A DNA stretch of 24,944 nt from Novosphingobium sp. (GTDB taxonomy: Bacteria > Pseudomonadota > Alphaproteobacteria > Sphingomonadales > Sphingomonadaceae): the NCBI GenBank assembly GCA_020853995.1, contig JADYXV010000167.1, positions 1-24,944 on the forward strand, in the 5' to 3' direction. The notes beneath the pieces were generated by a model. The model was not told where the DNA came from. It worked only from the letters and a program-made list of their open reading frames with translations, and did no database searches. Made by a program: the position numbers and the translations under genes. Positions 1-6,501 of this stretch are shown piece by piece. The first letter of the stretch is position 1, and each line of letters begins with the position of its first letter.

Positions 1-204
1 ACCAACGGGGATGAAGCACTGTTGGAGGAATTGTACCAATTGGCCCGCCGCCTTGATGAACGCATGGATACCGTGGAGCGATTGGTCGCATCTGACAATC
101 CAGACTTCAAACCAGCCCGCATTTTGTCTGACCGTGAAGGCGATAACCAGAAGCTGCGCGAATTGGACCGCATGTTTGCCGAACAAGGAAGGATCGTGAA
201 ATGA
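1..204 (+). CDS. pspB: PspB, envelope-stress membrane protein (5' end cut off by window)
   Basis: Only the last 67 codons lie in the window; the open frame runs in from base 1, so the N-terminal membrane helix expected for PspB is outside. The visible part matches the cytoplasmic half of PspB: an amphipathic stretch (LARRLDERMDTVERL) of the kind that forms the PspB coiled coil, then an SDNPDFKP segment resembling the DAEHPNWR of enterobacterial PspB, then an extra charged helix. In the classical phage-shock system, PspB and PspC are inner-membrane proteins that sense envelope damage and release PspF from PspA. The stop codon overlaps the pspC start as ATGA at 201-204, so the two are translationally coupled. 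pspA and pspF, if present, would lie upstream of the window. The family call is by motif and by the adjacent pspC. Confidence 0.75.
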   Translation, partial: TNGDEALLEELYQLARRLDERMDTVERLVASDNPDFKPARILSDREGDNQKLRELDRMFAEQGRIVK

Positions 205-575
205 ACAGCCCGCGCACGCGTTTTTATCGCGACAAGGTCAACGGCAAAGTCATGGGCGTCTGCGCCGGGATTGCCGATTACACAGGGGTTGATGCACTGT
301 GGATCCGGCTGGGGTTTCTGATCCTTGCCTTTTCGATGGGGTGGCCGTTCTTTGCCTACTTTGTGGTTGGCGTGTTGACCAACAAGAAGCCAGCCGGGCT
401 TTATGGTGACCGGGAGGAGCAACAGTTCTGGCAGCGCGTCCGCCAGTCGCCCGCCCGTACCGCACGTGAAGTGCGCGCCAGCTTCCGCGATATCGACCGC
501 CGCCTGGCCGAGATCGAAAGCTATTACGTTAACAGCAATCCGCGCCTTTCGGCCGAGATCGAAAAGCTGCGCTGA
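201..575 (+). CDS. pspC: PspC domain envelope-stress membrane protein
   Basis: A 124-residue protein with a PspC domain at about residues 6-65: the RFYRDKVNGKVMGVCAGIADYTGVD stretch (residues 7-31) with its VxGVCAGIA core, then one hydrophobic helix (about 36-58, WIRLGFLILAFSM onwards) ending in TNKKP. A charged helical tail (about 70-124) with RDIDRRLAEIESYY follows and is probably a coiled coil. Gram-negative PspC proteins are inner-membrane partners of PspB in the phage-shock response. The ATG at 201 overlaps the pspB stop. The gene heads a run of small membrane-protein genes on the same strand, starting 26 bases downstream. Confidence 0.85.
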   Translation: MNSPRTRFYRDKVNGKVMGVCAGIADYTGVDALWIRLGFLILAFSMGWPFFAYFVVGVLTNKKPAGLYGDREEQQFWQRVRQSPARTAREVRASFRDIDRRLAEIESYYVNSNPRLSAEIEKLR

Positions 576-601
576 CATCCGTTTCATGAGGGACTGATAC
601 A

Positions 602-883
602 ATGGGACCCGATACACTTGGCCCTTTGATACCGATCATCGCGCTGTGCATTCCGATCGTTGCGATCTGGACGAAGCACCGCACCAAGATTGCCGAAATG
701 CAGATTAACGCGACGGCAGAGTTGAGTGCTGAAAAAGCCGCACAATACGCCCAGCACACTCGCGAACTTGAAGAACGCGTGCGGGTTTTGGAGCGTATCG
801 TGACCGACAAGGGCTTTGATACAGCCTACCAGATTGAAGCCCTGCGCCGCGAATCTGCCTCGCTTGAAGACCGGAGGGCGTGA
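602..883 (+). CDS. Small PspB-like membrane coiled-coil protein (copy 1)
   Basis: A 93-residue protein with one N-terminal hydrophobic segment (about 6-23, LGPLIPIIALCIPIVAIW), a basic patch (KHRTK), then a long charged helix (about 30-90). Within the helix, AEKAAQYAQHTRELEERVRVLERIV is followed by a short linker and QIEALRRE. The arrangement and the LEERVRVLERIV heptads resemble PspB. Nearly the same core (AEKAAQYA, then ERVRVLERI, then QIEALR or QIENLR) recurs in the next gene, so the two look like a tandem duplication. A GAGGGA ribosome-binding site lies about 8 bases before the ATG. The stop (881-883) shares its last base with the ATG of the next gene (TGATG). No catalytic residues are seen. 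Function is unknown; a role in envelope stress is inferred from position behind pspBC. Confidence 0.75.
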   Translation: MGPDTLGPLIPIIALCIPIVAIWTKHRTKIAEMQINATAELSAEKAAQYAQHTRELEERVRVLERIVTDKGFDTAYQIEALRRESASLEDRRA

Positions 884-1155
884 TGGATGCCGATGTTGTC
901 CTGGCGCTTGTGTTCATGCTGGTGGTTGTCCCAATTGTCCTGGGCATAGGATCCGATGTGTACAAGCGACGCCTGGCTTTCCGTGAGCGTGAACTTGAAC
1001 TGCTATCCCGTCAGACTGCTGAAAAGGCTGCACAATACGCCGCACAGGCCGAGCGGTTGGAGCAACGGGTGCGGGTGCTCGAACGCATTGCCATCGATAG
1101 CAAATCCGACCTTGCGCTACAGATTGAAAATCTGCGCAGCGCAAAGGTCAATTAG
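883..1155 (+). CDS. Small PspB-like membrane coiled-coil protein (copy 2)
   Basis: A 90-residue protein: an N-terminal membrane helix (about 4-23, DVVLALVFMLVVVPIVLGIG), a short basic linker (YKRRLAFRERE), then a coiled coil with AEKAAQYAAQAERLEQRVRVLERIA and a terminal QIENLRSAK. The coiled coil is closely related to that of the preceding gene, including the invariant EKAAQYA and RVRVLERI blocks. I chose the ATG at 883, which overlaps the upstream stop; a GTG at 880 would add one residue. It is probably an inner-membrane protein with its helix in the cytoplasm, like PspB, though topology is inferred from the positive charge after the membrane segment. Function is unknown. Confidence 0.75.
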   Translation: MDADVVLALVFMLVVVPIVLGIGSDVYKRRLAFRERELELLSRQTAEKAAQYAAQAERLEQRVRVLERIAIDSKSDLALQIENLRSAKVN

Positions 1156-1169
1156 GGAAAGCCTGTTCG

Positions 1170-1415
1170 ATGTCTTACTGGTCAGCCATCGTCGCGATTG
1201 TTGCGATTATCGCTTACGTGATCATCCGTTTGAACCGGGGCAAGCATAACGGAACGCCGCTGGATCAGGCCGAAATTGATCGGGCCTATACCGAAGCACT
1301 GGAGCGCGAGGTTGCCGAAATGCGCAAGCGTCTTGAAGTGCTGGAACGCATCGCCACCGAAGATGGCGAAGCCCGCCGCCTTTCGCGCGAAATTGATTCC
1401 CTGCGCGAAAAGTAA
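1170..1415 (+). CDS. Small PspB-like membrane coiled-coil protein (copy 3)
   Basis: An 81-residue protein with a membrane helix at residues 4-20 (WSAIVAIVAIIAYVIIR), a polar linker, and a C-terminal coiled coil containing EREVAEMRKRLEVLERIATEDGE and REIDSLREK. The (K/R)RLEVLERIA core aligns with the RVRVLERI core of the two upstream genes, but the EKAAQYA block is absent, so it is a more diverged member. An AGGGAAAG ribosome-binding site (about 1155-1162) precedes the ATG; the gap to the previous gene is 14 bases. Sphingomonad genomes encode proteins of this sort that annotation pipelines call PspB-like or hypothetical. Function is unknown. Confidence 0.72.
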   Translation: MSYWSAIVAIVAIIAYVIIRLNRGKHNGTPLDQAEIDRAYTEALEREVAEMRKRLEVLERIATEDGEARRLSREIDSLREK

Positions 1416-1442
1416 ATCACCCTCGATCAGGGAGTTGCAGAC

Positions 1443-1655
1443 ATGACTTCCGAAATAGTCTTGGCATTATCCGCACTCACCGGCCTTGGCATCTGTGTTA
1501 TCGCTGCTTTGCGCGGATGGGATGGTTGGTTGGCATTGAAGCGCTTGGAAATCGAGCGTTCCGATACCGGTGACGCGGCCCGTTTGATCGATCTTGCCGA
1601 CATGCGCGAACGCTTGCGCAAGCTTGAAGCCATCGCCGCAGGAGTAGATTTATGA
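1443..1655 (+). CDS. Small membrane protein with short PspB-like helix (copy 4)
   Basis: A 70-residue protein: an N-terminal hydrophobic segment (about 4-24, EIVLALSALTGLGICVIAALR), then a charged helix with WLALKRLEIERSD and a final MRERLRKLEAIAAG that keeps the xRLxxLExIA signature of the upstream genes. It is the shortest member of the series, with only about three coiled-coil heptads. A GGGAG ribosome-binding site sits about 8 bases before the ATG. Its stop overlaps the next start as ATGA (1652-1655). It probably inserts in the inner membrane and may pair with its relatives through the helix; that pairing is inference. Confidence 0.68.
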   Translation: MTSEIVLALSALTGLGICVIAALRGWDGWLALKRLEIERSDTGDAARLIDLADMRERLRKLEAIAAGVDL

Positions 1656-1828
1656 GCAAGCATACAGACGGCGCCGCCAAGGCCGGGATCGGGCTGGGCA
1701 GCGCGATTGCGGTGGCCATATCGTGGAGCTTGCACAAGTCCATTGTCTGGGCCGCAATTCATGGTGTGTTATCGTGGTTTTACGTGATCTACTTCGCGCT
1801 TACGCGTCCGGGCGGACTTTCGGGCTGA
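1652..1828 (+). CDS. Very small two-helix membrane protein, unknown function
   Basis: A 58-residue protein read directly from the sequence: it begins MSKHTDGAAKAGIGLGSAIA and ends YFALTRPGGLSG. It contains two short hydrophobic segments (about 13-25 and 32-50), the second rich in aromatic residues (FYVIYFAL). Its ATG overlaps the stop of the upstream gene as ATGA, with no separate strong ribosome-binding site, so translation is probably coupled. It closes the pspBC-linked cluster, and sufE starts 42 bases further on. It has no coiled coil, unlike the four genes before it. I recognise no named family. Confidence 0.65.
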   Translation: MSKHTDGAAKAGIGLGSAIAVAISWSLHKSIVWAAIHGVLSWFYVIYFALTRPGGLSG

Positions 1829-1869
1829 TGCCCCTATCGGCGATGGACGAGGGCCGAGCGTCTCGCTAG

Positions 1870-2292
1870 ATGCGAATGATGCGCAGCCTTGATGACATCC
1901 TTGAAGAGTATGAGTTCCTTGACGGCGACGAGCGTTATCGTCTGCTGATCGAACTGGGCCGGGAACTGGAAGACATGCCCGATGCGTTGAAGACCGACGC
2001 TACACTAGTGCGCGGCTGTTCGGCCAGCGTGTGGGTTTACCCGACGCCGGGTGAGGGCAATCGCCTGCACTTCCTTGCCGATAGCAATGCCGCGATTACC
2101 AAGGGCATCGTGGCTTTGGTGCTTTCCGCTGTGCAGGACAAGCCCGCCGCCGAAGTTGCAGCAACCGATATTGCCGAAGCCCTCGGGCCGTTTGATCTCA
2201 AGAAGCAATTGTCCTCAAACCGGACGCAGGGCGTGCCCAACATGATCGCGCTGGTGCGCGAACATGCAGCGCGGCTGGCGTCAACGGTCTGA
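1870..2292 (+). CDS. sufE: SufE family cysteine-desulfurase sulfur acceptor
   Basis: A 140-residue SufE/CsdE-type protein, the usual length. SufE takes persulfide sulfur from the cysteine desulfurase SufS and passes it to the SufBCD scaffold for iron-sulfur cluster building in the cytoplasm. The active-site motif is RGCSASVW with Cys50, matching the RGCQSxVW of the family. The N-terminal ILEEYEFLDGDERYRLLIELGR and the C-terminal LSSNRTQGVPNMI segment are also typical. Starts at 1870, 1876 or 1879 are possible; the shortest (MRSLDD) fits the family best. No suf operon is nearby, and the gene is followed after 5 bases by the YbaN-like gene. The call is firm for the family; the exact desulfurase partner is not shown. 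Confidence 0.88.
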   Translation: MRMMRSLDDILEEYEFLDGDERYRLLIELGRELEDMPDALKTDATLVRGCSASVWVYPTPGEGNRLHFLADSNAAITKGIVALVLSAVQDKPAAEVAATDIAEALGPFDLKKQLSSNRTQGVPNMIALVREHAARLASTV

Positions 2293-2297
2293 TCGCA

Positions 2298-2648
2298 TTG
2301 CGCCGCCACCTCTATCTTGCAGGCGGCGTCATCGCAGTTGGACTGGGCACGCTTGGCGTATTTCTGCCGGTTTTGCCGACGGTGCCGTTCTTGCTGTTGG
2401 CCACATTCTGCTTTGCCCGCTCCAATCCGGTGTGGGAGCAGCGCCTGCTTGATCATCCGCGTTATGGCCCGCCTTTGCGCCAATGGCGTGAACGCCGCGC
2501 GATATCACGCAAAGGCAAGCAGGGCGCGCTGATCGCTATGGCCGCAGGCGTGGTCCTGACAGCGGTGACAGCAGGTTGGCCGTGGGTTTTGATCCCGGCA
2601 GTGACTATGGGCAGCGTCGGGGTGTGGATTTGGACTCGGGCGGAATAG
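2298..2648 (+). CDS. YbaN family (DUF454) inner-membrane protein
   Basis: A 116-residue protein with the DUF454/YbaN pattern: a first membrane segment with GTLGVFLPVLPTVPFLLLA (about 17-35), a hydrophilic middle bearing CFARSNP and LLDHPRYGPPLRQW, then two hydrophobic stretches near the C-terminus (about 78-95 and 97-112). The FLPVLPTVPFLLLA and HPRYGPPLxxW motifs are the family hallmarks. The biochemical function is not known. The start is a TTG at 2298, just after the sufE stop, with no in-frame ATG near the start of the domain. The stop at 2646-2648 directly abuts the stop codon of the convergent crtZ gene. Confidence 0.82.
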   Translation: MRRHLYLAGGVIAVGLGTLGVFLPVLPTVPFLLLATFCFARSNPVWEQRLLDHPRYGPPLRQWRERRAISRKGKQGALIAMAAGVVLTAVTAGWPWVLIPAVTMGSVGVWIWTRAE

Positions 2649-3164
2649 TTACTCCACCGCCTCACGCAGCACAGCGATGCCGTTCTTGCGCTGCTCGCGC
2701 AGTTCCTTTTTCAGCACAACCGGATCGCGCGCGAATATGAAGCCGAAGCTGACGCCGCCTTCCTTTCCGATGGTGGCATGGTGCAGCTTGTGCGACTGGA
2801 CCAATCGCTTGGCATAGCCGCGTTTTGGCACCCAGCGGAACCAGCGCTGGTGAATCAGGCCATCGTGAATGGCGGTGTAGACGATACCATAGACCAGCAC
2901 GCCAAGGCCGATGAACGTGGCTGGCCACCAGGCCGCCTCACCAATGATGATCGGGCTGCCAAGGCAGAAAAAGCTGATCGAGATGGCCGCGCCAAACACC
3001 GCATACAGATCGTTCTTTTCAAAGAAGTTGTCGTGCGGTTCGTGATGGTCACGGTGCCAAGCCCAGCCAAAACCGTGCATGATGTACTTGTGGCTGCTCC
3101 ATGCGACGAACTCCATGGCAAGCACGGTGGCGATAATGATGAGGATTGCGACCAATATCTGCAT
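2649..3164 (-). CDS. crtZ: CrtZ-type beta-carotene hydroxylase
   Basis: A 171-residue integral membrane di-iron hydroxylase that adds the 3-hydroxyl group to the rings of beta-carotene, giving zeaxanthin. All histidine motifs of the fatty-acid hydroxylase/CrtZ group are present: H25-x4-H30 (HKYIMH), H37-xx-H40-H41 (HRDHH), H100-x4-H105 (HDGLIH) and H125-xx-H128-H129 (HKLHH). Several hydrophobic helices lie between them, and the C-terminal FIFARDP(V)VLKKEL is typical. I chose the ATG at 3164 (MQILVA); an in-frame ATG at 3179 would add five residues. No other carotenoid genes (crtB, crtI, crtY) lie in the window, so the gene stands alone. The stop touches the stop of the convergent YbaN-like gene. 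Confidence 0.92.
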   Translation of the reverse strand: MQILVAILIIIATVLAMEFVAWSSHKYIMHGFGWAWHRDHHEPHDNFFEKNDLYAVFGAAISISFFCLGSPIIIGEAAWWPATFIGLGVLVYGIVYTAIHDGLIHQRWFRWVPKRGYAKRLVQSHKLHHATIGKEGGVSFGFIFARDPVVLKKELREQRKNGIAVLREAVE

Positions 3165-3299
3165 GGGCGTCCCATACACCCCCGAAACGCGGTCCGCGAC
3201 ACATTCTTACACTTTGCCCGAAAGTCGCGACGTGTTGTTTTTCTGGCGTTCAGCCTTGGTGGTGCAGTTTGATCTCAACGCAACCAAGGAGTGAACATC

Positions 3300-3680
3300 A
3301 TGCGCAAGACCATTATCGCTCTCGCCCTCTCGACGATGATTGCAGGCACCGCCGCACCGGCGATGGCACACGACAATGACCGTTATCCCGGTGGCAACCG
3401 CGCCGAAGCATCATACCTTACGCCTGCACGAAACGCTGAAATCCGCCGTGACATCAACCAGCTTGATAACCGCATCCAGCGCGCTCAGGCCAACCGAGCC
3501 ATTTCCCCGCGTGAGGCACAGGGCCTGCGCCGCGATGCGCGTGAAATCAAGCAGACGTATAACCGTTATGCCAACCGTGGCTTGAGCGTATCGGAATACC
3601 GTACGTTGGAACGCCGAATCGCCACGGTCAACGCCCGCTTGCAGATTGACAGGCGCGACCGCGATGGCCGGCGCGGTTAA
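3300..3680 (+). CDS. Small secreted Arg-rich helical protein, unknown function
   Basis: A 126-residue protein with a clear signal peptide (MRKTIIALALSTMIAGTAAPAMA, cleavage after AMA). The mature part is a run of charged helices (LTPARNAEIRRDINQLDNRI, SPREAQGLRRDAREIKQTYNRY, SEYRTLERRIATVNARL) ending in an RDRDGRRG tail. It is probably a periplasmic helical protein; many alphaproteobacteria encode similar exported basic proteins of unknown role. An AAGGAG ribosome-binding site at 3286-3291 with 8-base spacing supports the ATG at 3300 over a GTG at 3291. The gene is divergent from crtZ across about 135 bases. Confidence 0.78.
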   Translation: MRKTIIALALSTMIAGTAAPAMAHDNDRYPGGNRAEASYLTPARNAEIRRDINQLDNRIQRAQANRAISPREAQGLRRDAREIKQTYNRYANRGLSVSEYRTLERRIATVNARLQIDRRDRDGRRG

Positions 3681-3720
3681 GCAAACGACAGCGTAACAAA
3701 ATTACGTTCGAACACCGGAT

Positions 3721-3760
3721 GGCCCGTCCTTTCCTGCTTGAATTGCGGGAAGGGCGGGCC
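3721..3760 (+). promoter_or_regulatory. Strong stem-loop between the secreted-protein gene and leuC
   Basis: Bases 3721-3734 pair with 3747-3760 along 14 consecutive pairs (two of them G-T wobbles) around a 12-base loop. No T-run follows, so a classical intrinsic terminator is not clearly shown. It may end or stabilise the upstream mRNA, or act in the leuC leader: the leuC ATG is only 14 bases past the stem, and the best purine-rich (GGGAAGGG) sequence before leuC lies inside the 3' arm. I saw no run of leucine codons that would suggest a leader peptide. Confidence 0.55.
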
Positions 3761-3774
3761 TAACCGCTTGAACC

Positions 3775-5208
3775 ATGTCAAACACAGCTCGCACCCTTTA
3801 CCAGAAGATCTGGGACGCCCACGTTGTTGAACAGCGCGATGATGGCACTGCCCTGATCTATATTGATCGTCACCTCGTTCATGAAGTGACCAGCCCGCAA
3901 GCGTTTGAGGCATTGCGCGCGGCAGGCCGCAAGGTGCGCCGTCCCGATCTGACGCTGGCTGTGCCCGATCATAACTTGCCCACCACCGCGCGCCGCACAG
4001 CCGATGGCGCGCGCGTGCCCATCGCTGATTTTGAATCAGCCCAGCAACTGGAAGCGCTTGAGCGCAATGCGCCCGCTTTCGGTATCCGGTATATTGGTGA
4101 TGCCGATGCAGAGCAGGGTATTGTCCACGTTGTCGGGCCGGAGCAGGGATTTTCGCTGCCGGGCGCAACGATTGTCTGCGGCGATAGCCACACTGCTTGC
4201 CACGGCGGGCTAGGCGCGCTGGCGTTCGGCATCGGCACCAGCGAAGTGGAGCATGTGCTGGCCACGCAAACGCTGCTGCTGAAGCAATCCAAGACGATGG
4301 AAGTGCGCGTTGAAGGGCAGTTGCAGCCCGGCGTTACAGCTAAGGACGTTGTGCTGCACATCACCGGCGTGCTGGGTGCAGCTGGCGGCACAGGCTCGGT
4401 CATCGAATATACCGGTTCGGTCATCCGCGATCTGTCGATCGAGGGCCGTCTGACGATCTCGAACATGGCGATTGAACATGGCGCGCGCGCGGGCCTTTGT
4501 GCTCCGGACGAAAAGACGTTCGCGTACCTCAAGGGGCGTCCTTATGCGCCCAAGGGTGCGGATTGGGACAAGGCTGTTGCTTGGTGGACTAGCCTTGCCA
4601 CTGATACTGGCGCAAAATACGACAAGGTCGTGGTGATCGACGCGGCCGACATTGCGCCGTCCGTCACATGGGGCACGAGCCCGGAAGACGTGCTGCCGAT
4701 CACTGGCGTCATCCCTGCGCCTGAAAGCTTTGCCGATCCTTCAAAACAGGACGCCGCGCGCGCCAGCCTTGAATATATGGGCCTGACGCCGGGACAACTG
4801 CTCGAAGACGTTGAAGTGCAAAACATCTTTATCGGTTCGTGCACCAATAGCCGCATCGAAGATATGCGCGCAGCAGCCGCAATCCTCAAAGGGCGTCATA
4901 AGGCCGATAACGTCAAATGGGCCATCGTCGTGCCCGGTTCAGGCCTTGTGAAAAAGCAGGCCGAGGATGAGGGCCTTGACCGCATCTTTGTGGAAGCGGG
5001 CTTTGAATGGCGGGAACCTGGCTGTTCGGCATGCCTCGGCATGAACCCCGATAAAGTGCCCGCAGGCGAACGTTGCGCTTCTACATCAAACCGCAATTTC
5101 GTCGGCCGCCAAGGCCCCGGCGCGCGTACGCACCTCGTCAGCCCTGCAATGGCCGCTGCTGCGGCTGTGACCGGCCGGTTGACCGACGTGCGCAAGCTGA
5201 TGGCCTGA
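3775..5208 (+). CDS. leuC: 3-isopropylmalate dehydratase large subunit
   Basis: The 477-residue large subunit of isopropylmalate isomerase, which converts 2- to 3-isopropylmalate in leucine biosynthesis with LeuD as small subunit. It is an aconitase-superfamily protein of normal length. Conserved motifs include the N-terminal YQKIWDAHVV, VPDHNLPTT, GDSHTACHGG(L)GALAFGIGTSEVEHV, and the three [4Fe-4S] ligands Cys356 (in GSCTNSR), Cys417 and Cys420 (in CSACLGMNPD). The C-terminal RNFVGRQGPGARTHL(V)SPAMAAAAA is also typical. The start ATG at 3775 gives the usual N-terminus but has no clear ribosome-binding site apart from purines in the hairpin just upstream. leuD lies 1.3 kb downstream on the same strand after three other genes. 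Confidence 0.96.
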   Translation: MSNTARTLYQKIWDAHVVEQRDDGTALIYIDRHLVHEVTSPQAFEALRAAGRKVRRPDLTLAVPDHNLPTTARRTADGARVPIADFESAQQLEALERNAPAFGIRYIGDADAEQGIVHVVGPEQGFSLPGATIVCGDSHTACHGGLGALAFGIGTSEVEHVLATQTLLLKQSKTMEVRVEGQLQPGVTAKDVVLHITGVLGAAGGTGSVIEYTGSVIRDLSIEGRLTISNMAIEHGARAGLCAPDEKTFAYLKGRPYAPKGADWDKAVAWWTSLATDTGAKYDKVVVIDAADIAPSVTWGTSPEDVLPITGVIPAPESFADPSKQDAARASLEYMGLTPGQLLEDVEVQNIFIGSCTNSRIEDMRAAAAILKGRHKADNVKWAIVVPGSGLVKKQAEDEGLDRIFVEAGFEWREPGCSACLGMNPDKVPAGERCASTSNRNFVGRQGPGARTHLVSPAMAAAAAVTGRLTDVRKLMA

Positions 5209-5215
5209 ACCGGGC

Positions 5216-5746
5216 ATGGCAGGTCTTCCGATAGCGGCGCTCCAGCTTGCAGGGTTCTTGATGGCCCATGCGTTCTGGAGCGTTTCGGAACTGCCACCGG
5301 GCGGACAATACCAGCCGCAATCGCTGTGCATGCGCAGTGACGGCAACCGCGCGCTTAATACGTTCGAGGGTGCAACGGCGCTGGAGCAGGACGCACAGGC
5401 CAAGGCGTTTATTACCGGCGGTGCCGCACAATGGCCCGATTGCGCTATTGCGCGGCAAGTGCGCGTGGGCACCCCCAAGGGTGAGGTGGATGCCTTGGTG
5501 ATCGACGTTGTCCAATATGGCGGCAACGTGATGACTGTGGTTCAGGCCTTCCATCCCGGCCCACAGGGCTTTCGTTTGTTAGGCGACGAATTGATGATGG
5601 GCGATAATGGGCCATTGCCGCCATTGCCCGCAGCACAAGCAGCCGCATCGATGCGTGAAGGCGCAGTTGACCATCCCGGCCTTGGCGACAAATGGAGCCA
5701 GTGGGAAGCGAACCGCGATCCCATAAGCCCGCTGGTGCAACGCTGA
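5216..5746 (+). CDS. Unknown protein encoded between leuC and a DNA glycosylase
   Basis: A 176-residue protein I do not recognise. The N-terminus contains a moderately hydrophobic stretch (AALQLAGFLMAHAFWSVSEL), not a convincing signal peptide. The middle alternates beta-like stretches (EVDALVIDVVQYGG, NVMTVVQAFHP) with a loop rich in Pro and Gly, and the C-terminus is hydrophilic with a WSQWEANRDPISP end. The start at 5216 lies 7 bases after the leuC stop; an ATG at 5261 (MAHAFWSV) is an alternative. Codon use matches the neighbours, and the tight spacing says it is cotranscribed with leuC. Its 3' end overlaps the next gene by 55 bases if that gene starts at 5692. No function is proposed. 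Confidence 0.68.
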   Translation: MAGLPIAALQLAGFLMAHAFWSVSELPPGGQYQPQSLCMRSDGNRALNTFEGATALEQDAQAKAFITGGAAQWPDCAIARQVRVGTPKGEVDALVIDVVQYGGNVMTVVQAFHPGPQGFRLLGDELMMGDNGPLPPLPAAQAAASMREGAVDHPGLGDKWSQWEANRDPISPLVQR

Positions 5747-6237
5747 TCGAGCGCAAGGCGTCATTCGCGCCGATTGTTGATGCCAGAACCCGTGTCCTTA
5801 TACTTGGCAGCTTGCCGGGCGAGGCAAGCCTTGCTGCCGGACGGTACTATGCCAATCCGCGCAATCAATTCTGGCGGCTGCTTGGTGCGGTGATCGGGCA
5901 TGATCTTGCCAGCCTTGAATACGAGCAGCGGTTGGCCACAGTGATCGAACATGGCATCGGGTTGTGGGATTCAATTGGCAGCGCCACGCGCACAGGCAGC
6001 CTTGATACGGCGATCCGTAATATAGCCCCCAATGCGCTGGCAGGCCTTGTTGCCACACTTCCCGCATTGCGCGCCGTGGCCTTTAACGGAGCAAAATCCG
6101 CAGGGATTGGTGCGCCGCAATTGGCGGGAACAGGGGCTTTTGAATTGCTGCGTTTGCCTTCGAGCAGCCCCGCCCATGCCGCACTTTGTTTTGAGGCAAA
6201 GCTTGAGCAATGGATTTCTCTGCGGAAATTCCTTTGA
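5692..6237 (+). CDS. DNA-deoxyinosine glycosylase (uracil-DNA glycosylase superfamily)
   Basis: A 181-residue protein of the uracil-DNA glycosylase fold, closest by eye to the hypoxanthine/deoxyinosine-DNA glycosylase group. This base-excision repair enzyme removes deaminated adenine from DNA. Motif 1 is GSLPGEASL (39-47), followed by RYYANPRNQFWRLLG (51-65) with the Asn/Gln-Phe-Trp signature of the family. The C-terminal motif is LPSSSPAHA (about 155-163), which corresponds to the DNA-intercalating loop. The first residues before IERKASFAP are unlikely to be conserved, so the real start may be later than the ATG at 5692, but no good ATG, GTG or TTG exists there. Substrate choice among uracil, hypoxanthine and related bases cannot be settled from sequence. 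Confidence 0.82.
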   Translation: MEPVGSEPRSHKPAGATLIERKASFAPIVDARTRVLILGSLPGEASLAAGRYYANPRNQFWRLLGAVIGHDLASLEYEQRLATVIEHGIGLWDSIGSATRTGSLDTAIRNIAPNALAGLVATLPALRAVAFNGAKSAGIGAPQLAGTGAFELLRLPSSSPAHAALCFEAKLEQWISLRKFL

Positions 6238-6300
6238 TCATGCTTGTAATTATCCTGCACCGGGTCAATCTATGATCCACGATATCAAGGAGCTTTACCC

Positions 6301-6462
6301 GTGAGCAAGAAGACCGACTGGACTGGCAAAGCTGCCATGGCGGGCGCGGCGGTTGGCTCGGCAGCTCTTGCTGCGGCCCTGCTTTACGCGTCGCGTCGCA
6401 AGGAACGCGCGGAAAGTACGGCACCAAAAGCGCCGCCAGTTGACGTTCCTGAAACAGACTGA
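6301..6462 (+). CDS. 53-residue membrane peptide, unknown function
   Basis: A short gene read directly from the sequence: a GTG start at 6301 with an AAGGAG ribosome-binding site at 6287-6292 (8-base spacing), and a TGA stop at 6460-6462. The product starts MSKKTDWTGKAAMAGAAVGS, has one Ala-rich hydrophobic helix (about 11-30), a basic stop-transfer patch (ASRRKERAE) and a Pro-rich acidic tail (KAPPVDVPETD). It is probably a single-pass inner-membrane peptide with a cytoplasmic tail. It lies in the leu gene row, 39 bases before leuD. No family is recognised. Confidence 0.65.
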   Translation: MSKKTDWTGKAAMAGAAVGSAALAAALLYASRRKERAESTAPKAPPVDVPETD

Positions 6463-6501
6463 CGGCCTTGCATCCATCGCGCGCAAAGCTATAGCGGCGG
6501 C

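Noticed and set aside
2778..3272. Plus-strand open frame of 164 codons opposite crtZ
   Set aside because: crtZ has all histidine motifs on the other strand; this frame has none of its own.
3646..3651. TTGACA hexamer as a leuC promoter
   Set aside because: It lies inside the upstream coding region and no matching -10 box is found at 16-18 bases.
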